DNA from: Pollutimonas sp036675275
GTDB taxonomy: Bacteria; Pseudomonadota; Gammaproteobacteria; Burkholderiales; Burkholderiaceae_B
Direction: 5' to 3'
DNA: 64,000 bases
Assembly (NCBI GenBank): GCA_036675275.1
Contig: JAKFFG010000007.1
Coordinates: 1-64,000 of the forward strand
Shown: piece by piece, positions 52,319 to 61,719 of the stretch
Position numbering within the stretch: position 1 is the stretch's first letter
How the letters are laid out: every line of letters begins with the position of its first letter
Translations under genes and position numbers: made by a program
The notes under the pieces: generated by a model
Told to the model about the DNA's origin: nothing
The model's database searches: none
Seen by the model: the letters and a program-made list of their open reading frames with translations, nothing else

Positions 52319-53113
52319 ATGTCCAACAAGCCGGTCGACGAAGATCCCTGGAAGGACTTGCAGAAATACACCAATGCGCGGCTCGCGTTGGGACGTGCAG
52401 GCAACAGCATCCCGACAGCGGAAGTTCTTCGCTTTGCTTACGCCCATGCGTTGGCTCGCGATGCGGTACATGCCGCGCTCGACATCGACGCTATGCAGTC
52501 GGTTCTGGAATCCGCAGGCTTGGCCGCCTTGCGCGTTCACAGTGCCGCAGCCGACCGGGCGACCTATCTGGCCCGTCCGGACCTGGGGCGCCGTCTGGCG
52601 CAGGATAGCGCGCTTGCCTTGCAGGAATATGTCGCCGAGCAGGCCCGCCGTTCGCCCCGCGGCTACGCTTGCGACATTATCCTGATCGTGGCCGACGGCC
52701 TTTCGGCGCCGGCCATCGCGCGCAATGCCCGCCCGCTTGTTTCCGAAATCGTCCGGCGGACGCCTGCCGACTGGACGCTGGGCCCCGTGGTGATCGCCGA
52801 ACAGGCCCGGGTGGCCCTGTCGGATGAAATCGGCGAAATACTGGGCGCGCGCATGGTGGTGATGCTGATCGGCGAGCGTCCGGGCCTCAGTTCACCCGAC
52901 AGCCTTGGAATGTATTTGACCTGGGCGCCTCATCGCGGCTGTTCCGACGCCCAGCGTAACTGCATTTCCAATGTCAGGCCCGAAGGGCTCTCGTATGGCG
53001 AAGCCGCCCGCCGTTTATGGTGGCTGTGCGCGGAATCCCGCCGGCTTGGCGCGAGCGGGATTGCCTTGAAGGACGGCAGCGATCTCGTCGAGTTGCCGTC
53101 GGATCCGTCCTGA
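52319..53113 (+). CDS. eutC: Ethanolamine ammonia-lyase small subunit
   Basis: EutC (264 residues) forms the lyase with EutB and helps bind cobalamin. The TNARLALGRAGNSIPTAEVLRFAYAHALARDAV opening, in part, and DIILIVADGLSAPAIARNA, RPGLSSPDSLGMYLTWAP and RNCISNVRPEGL are typical. The start is ATG 52319. It is the second and last gene of the unit and converges on the FNT channel gene. Confidence 0.94.
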   Translation: MSNKPVDEDPWKDLQKYTNARLALGRAGNSIPTAEVLRFAYAHALARDAVHAALDIDAMQSVLESAGLAALRVHSAAADRATYLARPDLGRRLAQDSALALQEYVAEQARRSPRGYACDIILIVADGLSAPAIARNARPLVSEIVRRTPADWTLGPVVIAEQARVALSDEIGEILGARMVVMLIGERPGLSSPDSLGMYLTWAPHRGCSDAQRNCISNVRPEGLSYGEAARRLWWLCAESRRLGASGIALKDGSDLVELPSDPS

Positions 53114-53178
53114 TCTTCACCAAACGGTGCAAGCAATTGATAAGCGACGTCGCCCGGCGACAAGCTGCCGTTGGTGCA

Positions 53179-53991
53179 TCAGTTGAAACTTCGCTTGGGC
53201 CCGGTCCTCAGGTGCGTTGTATACAGCGTCAGGCCGGTCAGCGAGATTCCGCCGACCAGATTGCCCAGCACGACCGGAATTTCGTTCCAGATCAGGTAAT
53301 CCATGACGGAAAAATTGCCGCCCATGATGAGTGCGGAGGGGAACAGGAACATATTGACGATGGAATGCTCGAAACCCATGGCGAAGAACAGCATGACAGG
53401 CATCCACATGGCGATGACCTTGCCGCTGACGGACGTGGAAATCATTGCGCCGACGACGCCCAGGGAGACCATCCAGTTGCAAAGCACAGCCCGGATGAAA
53501 ATGGTGAGCATTCCCGCGGCGCCGTATTCCTTGTAGCCCAGGGTCCGGTTCTCGCCGATATGGGCAATAGCCCGTCCGACGTCGTTCGGCGGAATGGAGA
53601 AACCGTAGGTAAACACAATCGCCATCAGGATGGCGACGGTGAGCGCCCCCAGGAAATTGCCCAGGAAAACAATGCCCCAGTGTTTCAGGATGGCGCCTGC
53701 GGTGACGCCGGGACGGCGATCGAACAGTGCGAGAGGCGTCAACACAAATACGCCTGTCAGCAGATCGAAGCCCATCAGGTAAAGAATGCAAAAGCCCACG
53801 GGGAACAAGGCCGCGCCCAGAATGGGCGATCCGGTCTGCACGCTGACGGTTACTGCAAAGACCGCGGCAATGGACAGAATGGCGCCCGCCATGTAAGCCC
53901 TGATAAGGGCGTCGCGGGTGGCCATGAATATTTTCGATTCACCGGCGTCCACCATTTTGATGACGAATTCCGAAGGGATTAAATAAGACAC
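53179..53991 (-). CDS. Formate/nitrite transporter (FNT) family channel, NirC-like
   Basis: This 270-residue inner-membrane protein has six predicted helices and the FNT opening around AYMAGAILSIAAVFAV, the FCILYLMGFDLLTGVFVL segment, and CNWMVSLGVVGAM with the conserved Asn. The chosen start is GTG 53991, with AAGGA just upstream. It is downstream of nirBD on the same strand, so nitrite is the likely substrate, though formate cannot be excluded. A large periplasmic or cytoplasmic loop is not evident. Confidence 0.87.
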   Translation of the reverse strand: MSYLIPSEFVIKMVDAGESKIFMATRDALIRAYMAGAILSIAAVFAVTVSVQTGSPILGAALFPVGFCILYLMGFDLLTGVFVLTPLALFDRRPGVTAGAILKHWGIVFLGNFLGALTVAILMAIVFTYGFSIPPNDVGRAIAHIGENRTLGYKEYGAAGMLTIFIRAVLCNWMVSLGVVGAMISTSVSGKVIAMWMPVMLFFAMGFEHSIVNMFLFPSALIMGGNFSVMDYLIWNEIPVVLGNLVGGISLTGLTLYTTHLRTGPKRSFN

Positions 53992-54078
53992 AATGTGTTC
54001 CTTGATCTGGACAATAGAGAGAGGTCGGTGTGGCACCGGGGCGCCGGACCGCCGGACCGCCGGAGCGCCGGGATGGTC

Positions 54079-54432
54079 CTATGCGAGTTCCACGGAATCG
54101 CCGTTGAACCGGGCTTGCCAGGTGCGCAGCCGCTGTTCCGGATATTCGAGGCAATGGCCATCCGACAGGCGAAAGTGCTGCTTGTATAGCGGTGAAGCGA
54201 CGACCAGGTCGCCGCCGATATGCCCCAGCATGCCGCGTCCGATGACGTTCGCTCCCGACTTGGGATCGTGGTTGTCGATGGCGTACAGAGTCCGCTCCTC
54301 GTCGTCCGGTACAAAGAACAAGGCGACTTGGATACCGTCGACCAGTGCGACGGCACCGGAATTGGCCACCAGGTCGCGGCGCGAGCAGACTGCGCGCCAG
54401 CGCTCGCCCGGGTTACGTGATTTTTCGCTCAT
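54079..54432 (-). CDS. nirD: Nitrite reductase (NADH) small subunit
   Basis: NirD is the small partner of NirB, needed for full siroheme nitrite reductase activity. The 117-residue protein has a Rieske-like fold but lacks the Fe-S cysteines and histidines of true Rieske proteins. Segments VALFFVPDDEERTLYAIDNHDP, SGANVIGRGMLG and ASPLYKQHFRL are typical. Its ATG overlaps the nirB stop as ATGA. Confidence 0.93.
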   Translation of the reverse strand: MSEKSRNPGERWRAVCSRRDLVANSGAVALVDGIQVALFFVPDDEERTLYAIDNHDPKSGANVIGRGMLGHIGGDLVVASPLYKQHFRLSDGHCLEYPEQRLRTWQARFNGDSVELA

Positions 54433-56987
54433 CAAACTATCTCCTCGGCGATGGGGATGACCCGGGCGCGCGATTGAGCCGGGCGTCGTTGGCCGCGCTC
54501 CTTGACGAACCGGATATCGGGATCACCACCTTTTTCATTGATGAAAGTGCGGAATCGTTTGAGCTTTTCCGGGTCGGCTATCGTGCTTGCCCACTCGCAT
54601 TCGTAGCGATCCACCACCAGTTGCATCTGGGCTTCGAGTTCAGCGCACAGGCCCAGGCTGTCGTCGATCACGACCGCCTTCAGATAGTCCAGGCCGCCTT
54701 CCAGCGATTCGCGCCATACCGACGTGCGCTGCAGTTTGTCGGCGGTGCGTATGTACAGCATCAGCAAGCGGTCGATGTAGCGGATCAGGGTGGCATCGTC
54801 CAGGTCGGTGGCAAATAATTCGGCATGGCGAGGGCGCATGCCGCCGTTGCCGCACACGTAAAGATTCCACCCGTTCTCGGTAGCGATTACGCCTATGTCC
54901 TTGCTTTGCGCCTCGGCGCACTCGCGGGTGCAACCCGATACGGCGAATTTGAGCTTGTGCGGCGTACGCAGGCCTTTATACCGTTCCTCGATATCCATGG
55001 CCATCTTCACGCTGTCCTGCACCCCGTAACGACACCAGGTGCTGCCTACGCAGGACTTCACGGTGCGTGTCGACTTGCCGTAGGCGTGACCGGTCTCGAA
55101 TCCGGCGGCAATCAGTTCCGCCCAGATATCCGGCAGTTCATGCAGCTGTGCGCCGAACAGGTCAATGCGCTGCCCGCCGGTGATTTTGGTGTAGAGGCCG
55201 TATTTTTTTCCAACCTTGCCGATGGCAATCAGGCCTTCGGGCGTGATCTCGCCCGCCGGTATCCGGGGCACGACCGAATAGGTGCCGTTCTTCTGCATAT
55301 TGGCCATGAAGGTGTCGTTGGTATCTTGCAGCGGGACCAGTTTCGGATCCTGGATAGGCCGGTTCCAGCATGAGGCCAGAATGGACCCGACAGCGGGCTT
55401 GCAGATGTCGCAGCCCATTTTTCCGCGGCCATGGCGGGCAAGCATTTCCTCGAATGATTCGATGCCTTCGATGCGGGTGAATGCGTAAAGCTCTTGCCGC
55501 GTGTAGGCAAAATGTTCGCACAGGCTTTTGTCGACCGCCACGCCCCGGCAAGCCAGCTCATGCTCGACCACCTGTTTCAGCAGGGCGGCGCAACCGCCGC
55601 AGCCGGTCCCGGCCTTGGTGCAGGCCTTCACACCGGCGACATCGGTGCACCCGTCGTCAATGGCGGAACAAATGGTGCCCTTGCTGACGTTGTGGCAGGA
55701 GCAGATGGTGGCCCCCGCGGGCAATACGTCGACGCCCAGCAGCGGGGCGGCCTGGCCCGCCGGCAATATCAGGCTCGCAGGATCCGCGGGAGGCGCAATG
55801 CCGTTTTGCACGTATTGCAGCAAGGTGTCGTAATAGCTGTTATCGCCGATAAGGACGGCACCCAGTACCCGCTTGCCGTCCTGCGAAACCACAAGTCGCC
55901 GATAGCTGGACGCGGCTTCGTCGATGTAGCGATAACTGCGCGCGCCCGGCGTTGCTCCGTGCGCGTCCCCGATGGACCCGACATCGACGCCCAGCAACTT
56001 CAGCTTGGTCGACATGTCGGCGCCGGTGAAGGGCTCTCCCGGCTCGCCACAGAGTTCGCCCGTAACGATGCGGGCCATTTGATAGCCGGGGGCAACAAGG
56101 CCGAAAGCGCTGCCGTTCCATACGGCGCACTCTCCGATTGCATAGATATGCGGATCGCTGCTGCGGCATCGTCCGTCGATGATGATGCCGCCGCGCTCGC
56201 CAATAGCCAGCCCGCTCTTTTTTGCCAGGCCATCGCGCGGCCGGATTCCGGCCGAGAAGACAATGAGGTCGGTCTCCAGCGCCGTCTTGTCAGCGAACAT
56301 CATCTGGTAGCGATGTTTTCTGCCGGGCTTGATTTGCTGCGTCGCCCGGGACAGGTGCACACCAACGCCCAGACCTTCAATGCGATTCTTGAGCGATGCT
56401 CCACCCATTTCATCGAGCTGCACCGGCATCAGGCGCGGAGCGAACTCGACCACATGCGCCTCAAGATCGAGCGACTTCAATGCGTTGGCAGCCTCCAGCC
56501 CCAGCAAGCCACCACCGACCACGACACCGCGACGAGCGCCCTGAGTGGCATCCCTGATGAGATCCAGATCGTCAATAGTCCGGTAGACCAACCGCGACGT
56601 TCCCTCGGCGCCGGCGACCGGCGGCACAAAAGGATACGAACCGGTGGCAAACACCAGCTTGTCGTAGGTAAAGCTCCCGTCCGCGGTGGTCACTTCCCGC
56701 CGATGGCGGTCGACACTGGTCACCACGGCGCCCAAATGCAGCGTCAATCCTTCCTGCTCATAGAACGCCGCTGCGCTCAACGACATCGACTCCGCATCGC
56801 GGCCGGCCAGATATTCAGAAAGGTGTACGCGGTCATACGCTCGTCGGGATTCTTCGCCGAAGACGTGAATGCGGTAGCGCTCCAGCGCGCCTTTTGCTAC
56901 CAATTGCTCGACACAATGGTGGCCCACCATGCCGTTGCCGATCACGATCAGCGTTTGCAACGGGGGGGCTGCGATCACTGCGTTCAT
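54432..56987 (-). CDS. nirB: Nitrite reductase (NADH) large subunit
   Basis: NirB (851 residues from ATG 56987) reduces nitrite to ammonium in the cytoplasm with NADH. Domains in order: FAD/NAD(P)-binding (VIGNGMVGHHCVEQL near 16-30 and VVVGGGLLGLEAANAL near 147), a BFD-like [2Fe-2S] domain (CSCHNVSKG and CTKAGTGCGGC), and a sulfite/nitrite reductase domain binding siroheme and [4Fe-4S] (CVGSTWCRYG and CTRECAEAQSKD). The gene is followed by nirD and an FNT channel, an assimilatory or nitrite-detoxifying set. A nitrate reductase gene is not in the window. Confidence 0.96.
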   Translation of the reverse strand: MNAVIAAPPLQTLIVIGNGMVGHHCVEQLVAKGALERYRIHVFGEESRRAYDRVHLSEYLAGRDAESMSLSAAAFYEQEGLTLHLGAVVTSVDRHRREVTTADGSFTYDKLVFATGSYPFVPPVAGAEGTSRLVYRTIDDLDLIRDATQGARRGVVVGGGLLGLEAANALKSLDLEAHVVEFAPRLMPVQLDEMGGASLKNRIEGLGVGVHLSRATQQIKPGRKHRYQMMFADKTALETDLIVFSAGIRPRDGLAKKSGLAIGERGGIIIDGRCRSSDPHIYAIGECAVWNGSAFGLVAPGYQMARIVTGELCGEPGEPFTGADMSTKLKLLGVDVGSIGDAHGATPGARSYRYIDEAASSYRRLVVSQDGKRVLGAVLIGDNSYYDTLLQYVQNGIAPPADPASLILPAGQAAPLLGVDVLPAGATICSCHNVSKGTICSAIDDGCTDVAGVKACTKAGTGCGGCAALLKQVVEHELACRGVAVDKSLCEHFAYTRQELYAFTRIEGIESFEEMLARHGRGKMGCDICKPAVGSILASCWNRPIQDPKLVPLQDTNDTFMANMQKNGTYSVVPRIPAGEITPEGLIAIGKVGKKYGLYTKITGGQRIDLFGAQLHELPDIWAELIAAGFETGHAYGKSTRTVKSCVGSTWCRYGVQDSVKMAMDIEERYKGLRTPHKLKFAVSGCTRECAEAQSKDIGVIATENGWNLYVCGNGGMRPRHAELFATDLDDATLIRYIDRLLMLYIRTADKLQRTSVWRESLEGGLDYLKAVVIDDSLGLCAELEAQMQLVVDRYECEWASTIADPEKLKRFRTFINEKGGDPDIRFVKERGQRRPAQSRARVIPIAEEIV

Positions 56988-57335
56988 TGCGATATCCTCA
57001 TGCCATTTCAATATGGGTTGCTTACGCAATTGGTGTGCCAGAAATGGCTGCAACCGCGGTGGCGGGGCTACGTAGTGGGAGAGGACATAGCCGGGTCAAT
57101 ATGCGGCAGATACGCGAATTACAGTGCTTCATTGCGGTGCACAATCGATGCGCGCCGCCTCTTTTTGGTTCAACGCGGGCGGTACACGGCCCAAGGGCGG
57201 CATGGCACGATCCCGTGTTTTGACGCCGATGTGGATTCGGGTTGCATAGACGGAGTTGCCTGTTGACACATTTGGAGATACTCTGACTGACGCCCTATAG
57301 CAGGCGAACATATAAGAAAGAGAGGGGACGGAACA
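56988..57335. other. 348-bp intergenic region between nirB and the PstS-like gene
   Basis: This divergent spacer must hold the promoters of nirBD and of the PstS-like/GGDEF-EAL pair. Inside it is a short frame with LysR-like N-terminal sequence (listed separately). No other gene or RNA is apparent. Confidence 0.55.
57101..57223 (+). pseudogene. Possible LysR N-terminal remnant
   Basis: The 40-residue frame begins MRQIRELQCFIAVHN, which resembles the first residues of LysR-type regulators (aligning with RELxxFxAV). The helix-turn-helix that should follow is not recognisable in any frame. It may be the decayed stub of a regulator or chance. Confidence 0.3.
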
Positions 57336-58163
57336 ATGCAGCGAGTGAGTGACTACAAGCGACTATGGCGTACAGCCTTGTCGCTCTGTCTTGGGGCGTC
57401 CGTCTGCGTCCATGCTTCTGCCGCGACGGTACGCATAGGCGGCAGCGGCGCAGCGATAGGTACGATGCGATTGCTGGGACAGGCGTTCGAGGAGGGCCAT
57501 CCCGATCATGCGGTCAGGGTCTTCGACGGCCTGGGGACGTCGGGCGGGATCAAAGCCCTGCGGGCCGAGCGGCTCGACATCGCCGTTGCTTCGCGCAACA
57601 TCGAGGCGGGAGAAAAAGATAGCGGACTGACCGCACACCGGTACGGAACCTCCGCGTTTGTTTTTGCAAGCCATCCTGATACCCCCTTCCTGTCCCTCAC
57701 TCAAGAACAAATCGCGGGAATCTATGCGAATCAACTTGCCACCTGGCCCAATGGAAAGCCGCTACGTCTGGTGCTGACGCCGCGTGGCGATAGCGATACC
57801 GAGTTGCTTGGCCGCATTTCCCCAGAGGTCCGGGCGGCCGTGGAAGCGGCACATGCACGCAAAGGCATGATCGTGGCGATGACAGATACCGCTGTAGTGG
57901 ATCAGGTCGAAACGACTCCCGGTGCGTTCGCGACATCGACGTTGGCGGTGATATTGTCTGAAGGCCGCCATGTTACGGTGCACGCGGTCGATGGGATCGT
58001 ACCGTCGGTAGATTCATTGACCACGGGAAGCTACCCCTATGTCAAGGACATGTATATGTTCACTTCACGGCAGCCTTCAGATGCGGCCAAACAGTTCCTG
58101 GAGTTCGTGCGTTCCGTGCAAGGCGCCGAAATACTGCGCGCCGCCGGCCATAAGACAGACTGA
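57336..58163 (+). CDS. PstS-like periplasmic substrate-binding protein
   Basis: This is a 275-residue exported protein with a signal peptide ending near ASA-A and the class II phosphate-binding-protein fold: VRIGGSGAAIGTMRLL, then a GTSGGIKAL loop and LDIAVASRNIEAGE. The glycine-rich loops resemble the phosphate site of PstS/PstS-like proteins. No pstCAB genes are adjacent. Instead the gene ends 6 bp before a membrane GGDEF-EAL protein, so it is probably a sensory binding protein that signals through that partner. Ligand unknown. Confidence 0.8.
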   Translation: MQRVSDYKRLWRTALSLCLGASVCVHASAATVRIGGSGAAIGTMRLLGQAFEEGHPDHAVRVFDGLGTSGGIKALRAERLDIAVASRNIEAGEKDSGLTAHRYGTSAFVFASHPDTPFLSLTQEQIAGIYANQLATWPNGKPLRLVLTPRGDSDTELLGRISPEVRAAVEAAHARKGMIVAMTDTAVVDQVETTPGAFATSTLAVILSEGRHVTVHAVDGIVPSVDSLTTGSYPYVKDMYMFTSRQPSDAAKQFLEFVRSVQGAEILRAAGHKTD

Positions 58164-58169
58164 TCCGAC

Positions 58170-60410
58170 ATGCTTTACTCACGCAAACTCAAGCTGCTTA
58201 CGGCTTTTGCCGCCGTACTTGCGGTACTGGTATTCGTTCTTCCCCCGATCTCCTACCTGGCATTGAAGTACCAGCACGAGAAAGCCGTCGTGTCGGTAGA
58301 GACCCATGTCAACGCGCTGGCTGTCAGCGAACTGATCAACACCAACCCGGAACTATGGATTTTCGAGCAGTTGCGACTTGTTGAGCTCTTGTCTTTCCGG
58401 ACCGGCAGCGTAGGCGCGTCGGAGTCGCGTACCGTCTTCGATATGGACGGCAATATCGTTGCGCAAAGCAGAGGAGCCGTCGATACACCGCTGATAAGCT
58501 CGACCCGATTGCTGTTTGATGCTGGAAGACCAGTAGGGCGTATCGATATCGAGCGATCATTTCGCGGACCGCTGATCAATAGCGTCGGGATAGCCGCCAT
58601 CAGCCTCATCGTGGCCATTCTGCTATTTCTTGCGACCTACGGACTGCCGTTGCGGGCGTTGCGCAAGGCCTTCAATGATTTGCAGCAAGAGAAAGAAAAG
58701 GCGCTCATCACGCTTCAGTCCATCGGAGACGCGGTGATCACGACCGATGAGAAGATGCGCGTCGAATATCTGAACCCGGTTGCCGAGAAATTGACAGGCT
58801 GGACAACATCGGAGGCCCGGTCCTTGCACATGGACGAGGTATTCAAGATATTCAGCGAAAAGTCGGGTGAGCCGTCGGTCAATCCTATCAAGGAATGCCT
58901 GGACACCAGCGCCGTTGTTGTAATGGAAGACCACACCATATTGGTTCGCAGGGGCGACGGCGAGGAATTCCATATTGAAGATTCGGTCGCGCCCATCCGT
59001 CGCAGCGATGGGGTAATCATGGGTGCGGTCATGGTTTTTCACGATGTGACCGATCGCAAGAAGGCACAGAATCGCCTGCATCATATCGCTTTCCATGACG
59101 AGCTGACCGGCTTGCCGAATCGCTCGCATTTCCAGGAGAACCTGCGTCGCGCCATGCAGGAGGCCCACGTGCTGGATCGCCGGGTGGCCGTGCTGTTTCT
59201 GGACCTTGACCGCTTCAAGAACATCAATGACAGTCTTGGTCATGCCATAGGCGATGAGCTGTTGGTGTTGGTGGCAAAGCGTCTGCAGGCATGCGTGCGT
59301 GATCACGATATGGTCAGCCGCATGGGGGGCGATGAGTTCACTGCCGTGCTGACCGACTTGCCTTCTTCTGAAAGTGCGGCGATTGTGGCCGGGAAAATCA
59401 TCGATGCACTCTCCACGCCGTTTCAGATACAGGGCAACTCACTGCGCATATCGACAAGTATCGGCATCACGGTTTTTCCGCGTGACGGCGAAAGCATAGG
59501 TATTCTGTTGAAGAACGCAGATACAGCCATGTATTACGCCAAGAGCTGCGGACGGAATAACTTTCAGTATTTCTCCTCGTCGATGAGCGAGCGGGCGCTT
59601 GAGACGCTCCACATGGAGAACGCATTGCGCACGGCGCTGGATAATCATGAGTACTATCTCGAATATCAGCCCAAGCTCGACTTGAGAACGCGGCGTATAG
59701 TGGGCGTCGAGGCACTGCTCAGGTGGGACAGCCGGCAGCTGGGCTGCGTGATGCCTTCCGACTTCATCAGCGCCCTCGAGGAGTCCGGTGAGATCTGTCA
59801 GGTGGGTAACTGGGTTCTGGAAACGGCCATAGGCCAGGCCAAAGCGTGGATGGATGCCGGGCGGCCGCAGGTTGTGTCGGTCAATGTGTCTGTGCGGCAA
59901 TTCAAGCAGTCCGATTGGGTGGACCAGGTTATGGCCTTGCTCCAGGCCGGCGGATTGCCGCCCAGGCTGCTCCAGATAGAAGTCACGGAAAGCCTGCTGA
60001 TGGATGATGCCGATCGAAACGAAACGATGATAAGGACCTTGAACCGGCTGGGCGTGAAGGTGGCCCTCGATGACTTCGGTACGGGTTTTTCGTCATTGAG
60101 CTATTTGCGGCGCTTTCCCATCAGCGAGCTGAAAATTGATCGCTCGTTCGTCGTGGACATACGCAAGAACACGACGGCCTACAAGGTCATAAAGACCATT
60201 ATCGACCTGGGTCAGGCCCTTGATATACGGGTCGTTGCAGAAGGTGTGGAAACACCGGAACAATATGGCCTGCTTACTGAAATGGGTTGCGACGAGATAC
60301 AAGGCTATTTGCTTAGCAGGCCGTTGAGCGTGCACGCGTTCGAAGCGTTTCTGGACAGTTTCGGCGATACACAGATGCCAGCTGAATATATCGGCGAGAA
60401 GTTCCTGTAA
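58170..60410 (+). CDS. Membrane PAS-GGDEF-EAL cyclic-di-GMP protein
   Basis: This 746-residue protein has a first membrane helix near residues 10-31, a periplasmic sensor region to about 130, a second helix near 131-157, a PAS domain near 180-300, GGDEF near 320-470 and EAL near 490-735. The diguanylate cyclase core RMGGDEF is intact, with an inhibitory-site RxxD (RDHD) five residues upstream. The phosphodiesterase residues are intact too: EALLRW, NVSVRQF, DDFGTGFSS and AEGVET. It may both make and degrade c-di-GMP. It is co-transcribed with the PstS-like protein, likely its periplasmic input. Confidence 0.92.
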   Translation: MLYSRKLKLLTAFAAVLAVLVFVLPPISYLALKYQHEKAVVSVETHVNALAVSELINTNPELWIFEQLRLVELLSFRTGSVGASESRTVFDMDGNIVAQSRGAVDTPLISSTRLLFDAGRPVGRIDIERSFRGPLINSVGIAAISLIVAILLFLATYGLPLRALRKAFNDLQQEKEKALITLQSIGDAVITTDEKMRVEYLNPVAEKLTGWTTSEARSLHMDEVFKIFSEKSGEPSVNPIKECLDTSAVVVMEDHTILVRRGDGEEFHIEDSVAPIRRSDGVIMGAVMVFHDVTDRKKAQNRLHHIAFHDELTGLPNRSHFQENLRRAMQEAHVLDRRVAVLFLDLDRFKNINDSLGHAIGDELLVLVAKRLQACVRDHDMVSRMGGDEFTAVLTDLPSSESAAIVAGKIIDALSTPFQIQGNSLRISTSIGITVFPRDGESIGILLKNADTAMYYAKSCGRNNFQYFSSSMSERALETLHMENALRTALDNHEYYLEYQPKLDLRTRRIVGVEALLRWDSRQLGCVMPSDFISALEESGEICQVGNWVLETAIGQAKAWMDAGRPQVVSVNVSVRQFKQSDWVDQVMALLQAGGLPPRLLQIEVTESLLMDDADRNETMIRTLNRLGVKVALDDFGTGFSSLSYLRRFPISELKIDRSFVVDIRKNTTAYKVIKTIIDLGQALDIRVVAEGVETPEQYGLLTEMGCDEIQGYLLSRPLSVHAFEAFLDSFGDTQMPAEYIGEKFL

Positions 60411-60438
60411 TTGCATATTCTGACGAGGTGGTATATCA

Positions 60439-61719
60439 ATGATTACTGATCACGATTACAGCATTGCCGCACAGCGTATATTGAGCTGGGCCGACATGCT
60501 GGCCGCTCATACAGACGTAACGGGCGAACTTACCTGCACCTATTTGACCCCTGCCCATCGGGCCACGGCGCAACAGATAGCACAATGGATGAATGATTGC
60601 GGCTTTGACGAGGTCCGGCACGACGCGGTGGGCAACGTTATCGGCCGCTACAAGGGCGGCGTAGCACATGGGCTGGTCGCAACGGGCAGCCACTACGATA
60701 CCGTGCGCAACGGCGGCCGCTACGATGGACGGCTGGGCATCCTGGTACCCATGGCCGTGGTGGCGGCTATGCACGCACGTAACGAGCGCCTGCCTTTCGA
60801 TCTCGAAGTCGTCGGCTTTGCCGAAGAAGAGGGTGTGCGTTTCGGCGGCACATTCCTTGGATCTTCCGCGTACGCGGGACAGTACGATCCGGCGCTGCTG
60901 GCCTTGCGCGATGGCGACGGTGTGTCGGTAAGCGAAGCCATGCTGGCCGCGGGACTCGATCCCGACGTCCTGTGTGCATCAGGCAACGCACCGGCCGAGG
61001 GCGGCCCCACCGGCTTGCGCCACTATTTCGAGATCCATATTGAGCAGGGCCCCGTGCTGCTGGAAACTGGCAGGGCACTGGGTGTGGTCAGCGCGATCGC
61101 CGGCTGCGTACGTCGCGTATTGGTTCTGGAAGGGCTGGCTGGCCACGCCGGCACGGTACCCATGGCACTGCGCCGCGATGCCGCGGCCGCCGGGGCAGAG
61201 ATTGTATTGGCGGTTGAGCGCATTTGCCGTGAACGGGCGGGGGTGGTCGGGACTGTCGGCATTTTGGAAGTACCGGGCGGCTCTATCAATGTCGTGCCGG
61301 GGCAATGCCGTCTGTCGCTGGATGTGCGTGCCGGTAAAGACGAGACCCGGGATGCCGCCCTGGCCGCCATCGACGCGGAAGTGCAGGCGATTTGCCGGCG
61401 GCGGAATATTGCCTGGACTTCAACAGAATTGTTGCGCGCCGCGGCGGTGCCCTGCAGCGACGAGGGCCGCCGCCTTTGGCGCAAGACGCTGCAGGATATC
61501 GGCCATGAGCCTTTTGAATTGTCCTCTGGCGCCGGCCATGACGCGATGCTGATGGCGCGCGTTGTCCCGGTCAGCATGTTGTTCCTGCGCTGCGGCAACG
61601 GCGGCATCAGCCATAATCCACTGGAAACGGTCAGTGCAGCCGATGTGGCGGACACGTGCAGGGCGACACGGCGCTTTCTGGATGTGCTCGCTGCCGATGG
61701 GCTGGCGCCTGCCGGGTGA
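60439..61719 (+). CDS. M20-family Zn-dependent hydrolase (allantoate/N-carbamoyl-amino-acid amidohydrolase-like)
   Basis: This 426-residue enzyme fits the M20 hydantoinase/carbamoylase subgroup. Metal ligands include His in GSHYDTVRNGGRYDG (near residue 80), the Asp-Gly loop there, and Glu in AEEEGVRFGGTFLGS (near 128). The late HDAMLMARVVPVSMLF matches the family. Substrates for this group are allantoate, N-carbamoyl-amino acids or ureidoglycolate; none can be chosen. It follows the GGDEF-EAL gene by 28 bp and directly abuts the convergent M20 gene. Confidence 0.88.
   Translation: MITDHDYSIAAQRILSWADMLAAHTDVTGELTCTYLTPAHRATAQQIAQWMNDCGFDEVRHDAVGNVIGRYKGGVAHGLVATGSHYDTVRNGGRYDGRLGILVPMAVVAAMHARNERLPFDLEVVGFAEEEGVRFGGTFLGSSAYAGQYDPALLALRDGDGVSVSEAMLAAGLDPDVLCASGNAPAEGGPTGLRHYFEIHIEQGPVLLETGRALGVVSAIAGCVRRVLVLEGLAGHAGTVPMALRRDAAAAGAEIVLAVERICRERAGVVGTVGILEVPGGSINVVPGQCRLSLDVRAGKDETRDAALAAIDAEVQAICRRRNIAWTSTELLRAAAVPCSDEGRRLWRKTLQDIGHEPFELSSGAGHDAMLMARVVPVSMLFLRCGNGGISHNPLETVSAADVADTCRATRRFLDVLAADGLAPAG

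Noticed and set aside
54036..54070. GC-rich short direct repeats (GCCGGAC-like) before the FNT gene
   Set aside because: They are only three to four short imperfect units, too few and too irregular for CRISPR or a defined repeat element.
55494..57266. 590-codon plus-strand open frame across nirB
   Set aside because: It is antisense to NirB, whose cofactor motifs are all intact; the frame has no motifs of its own.
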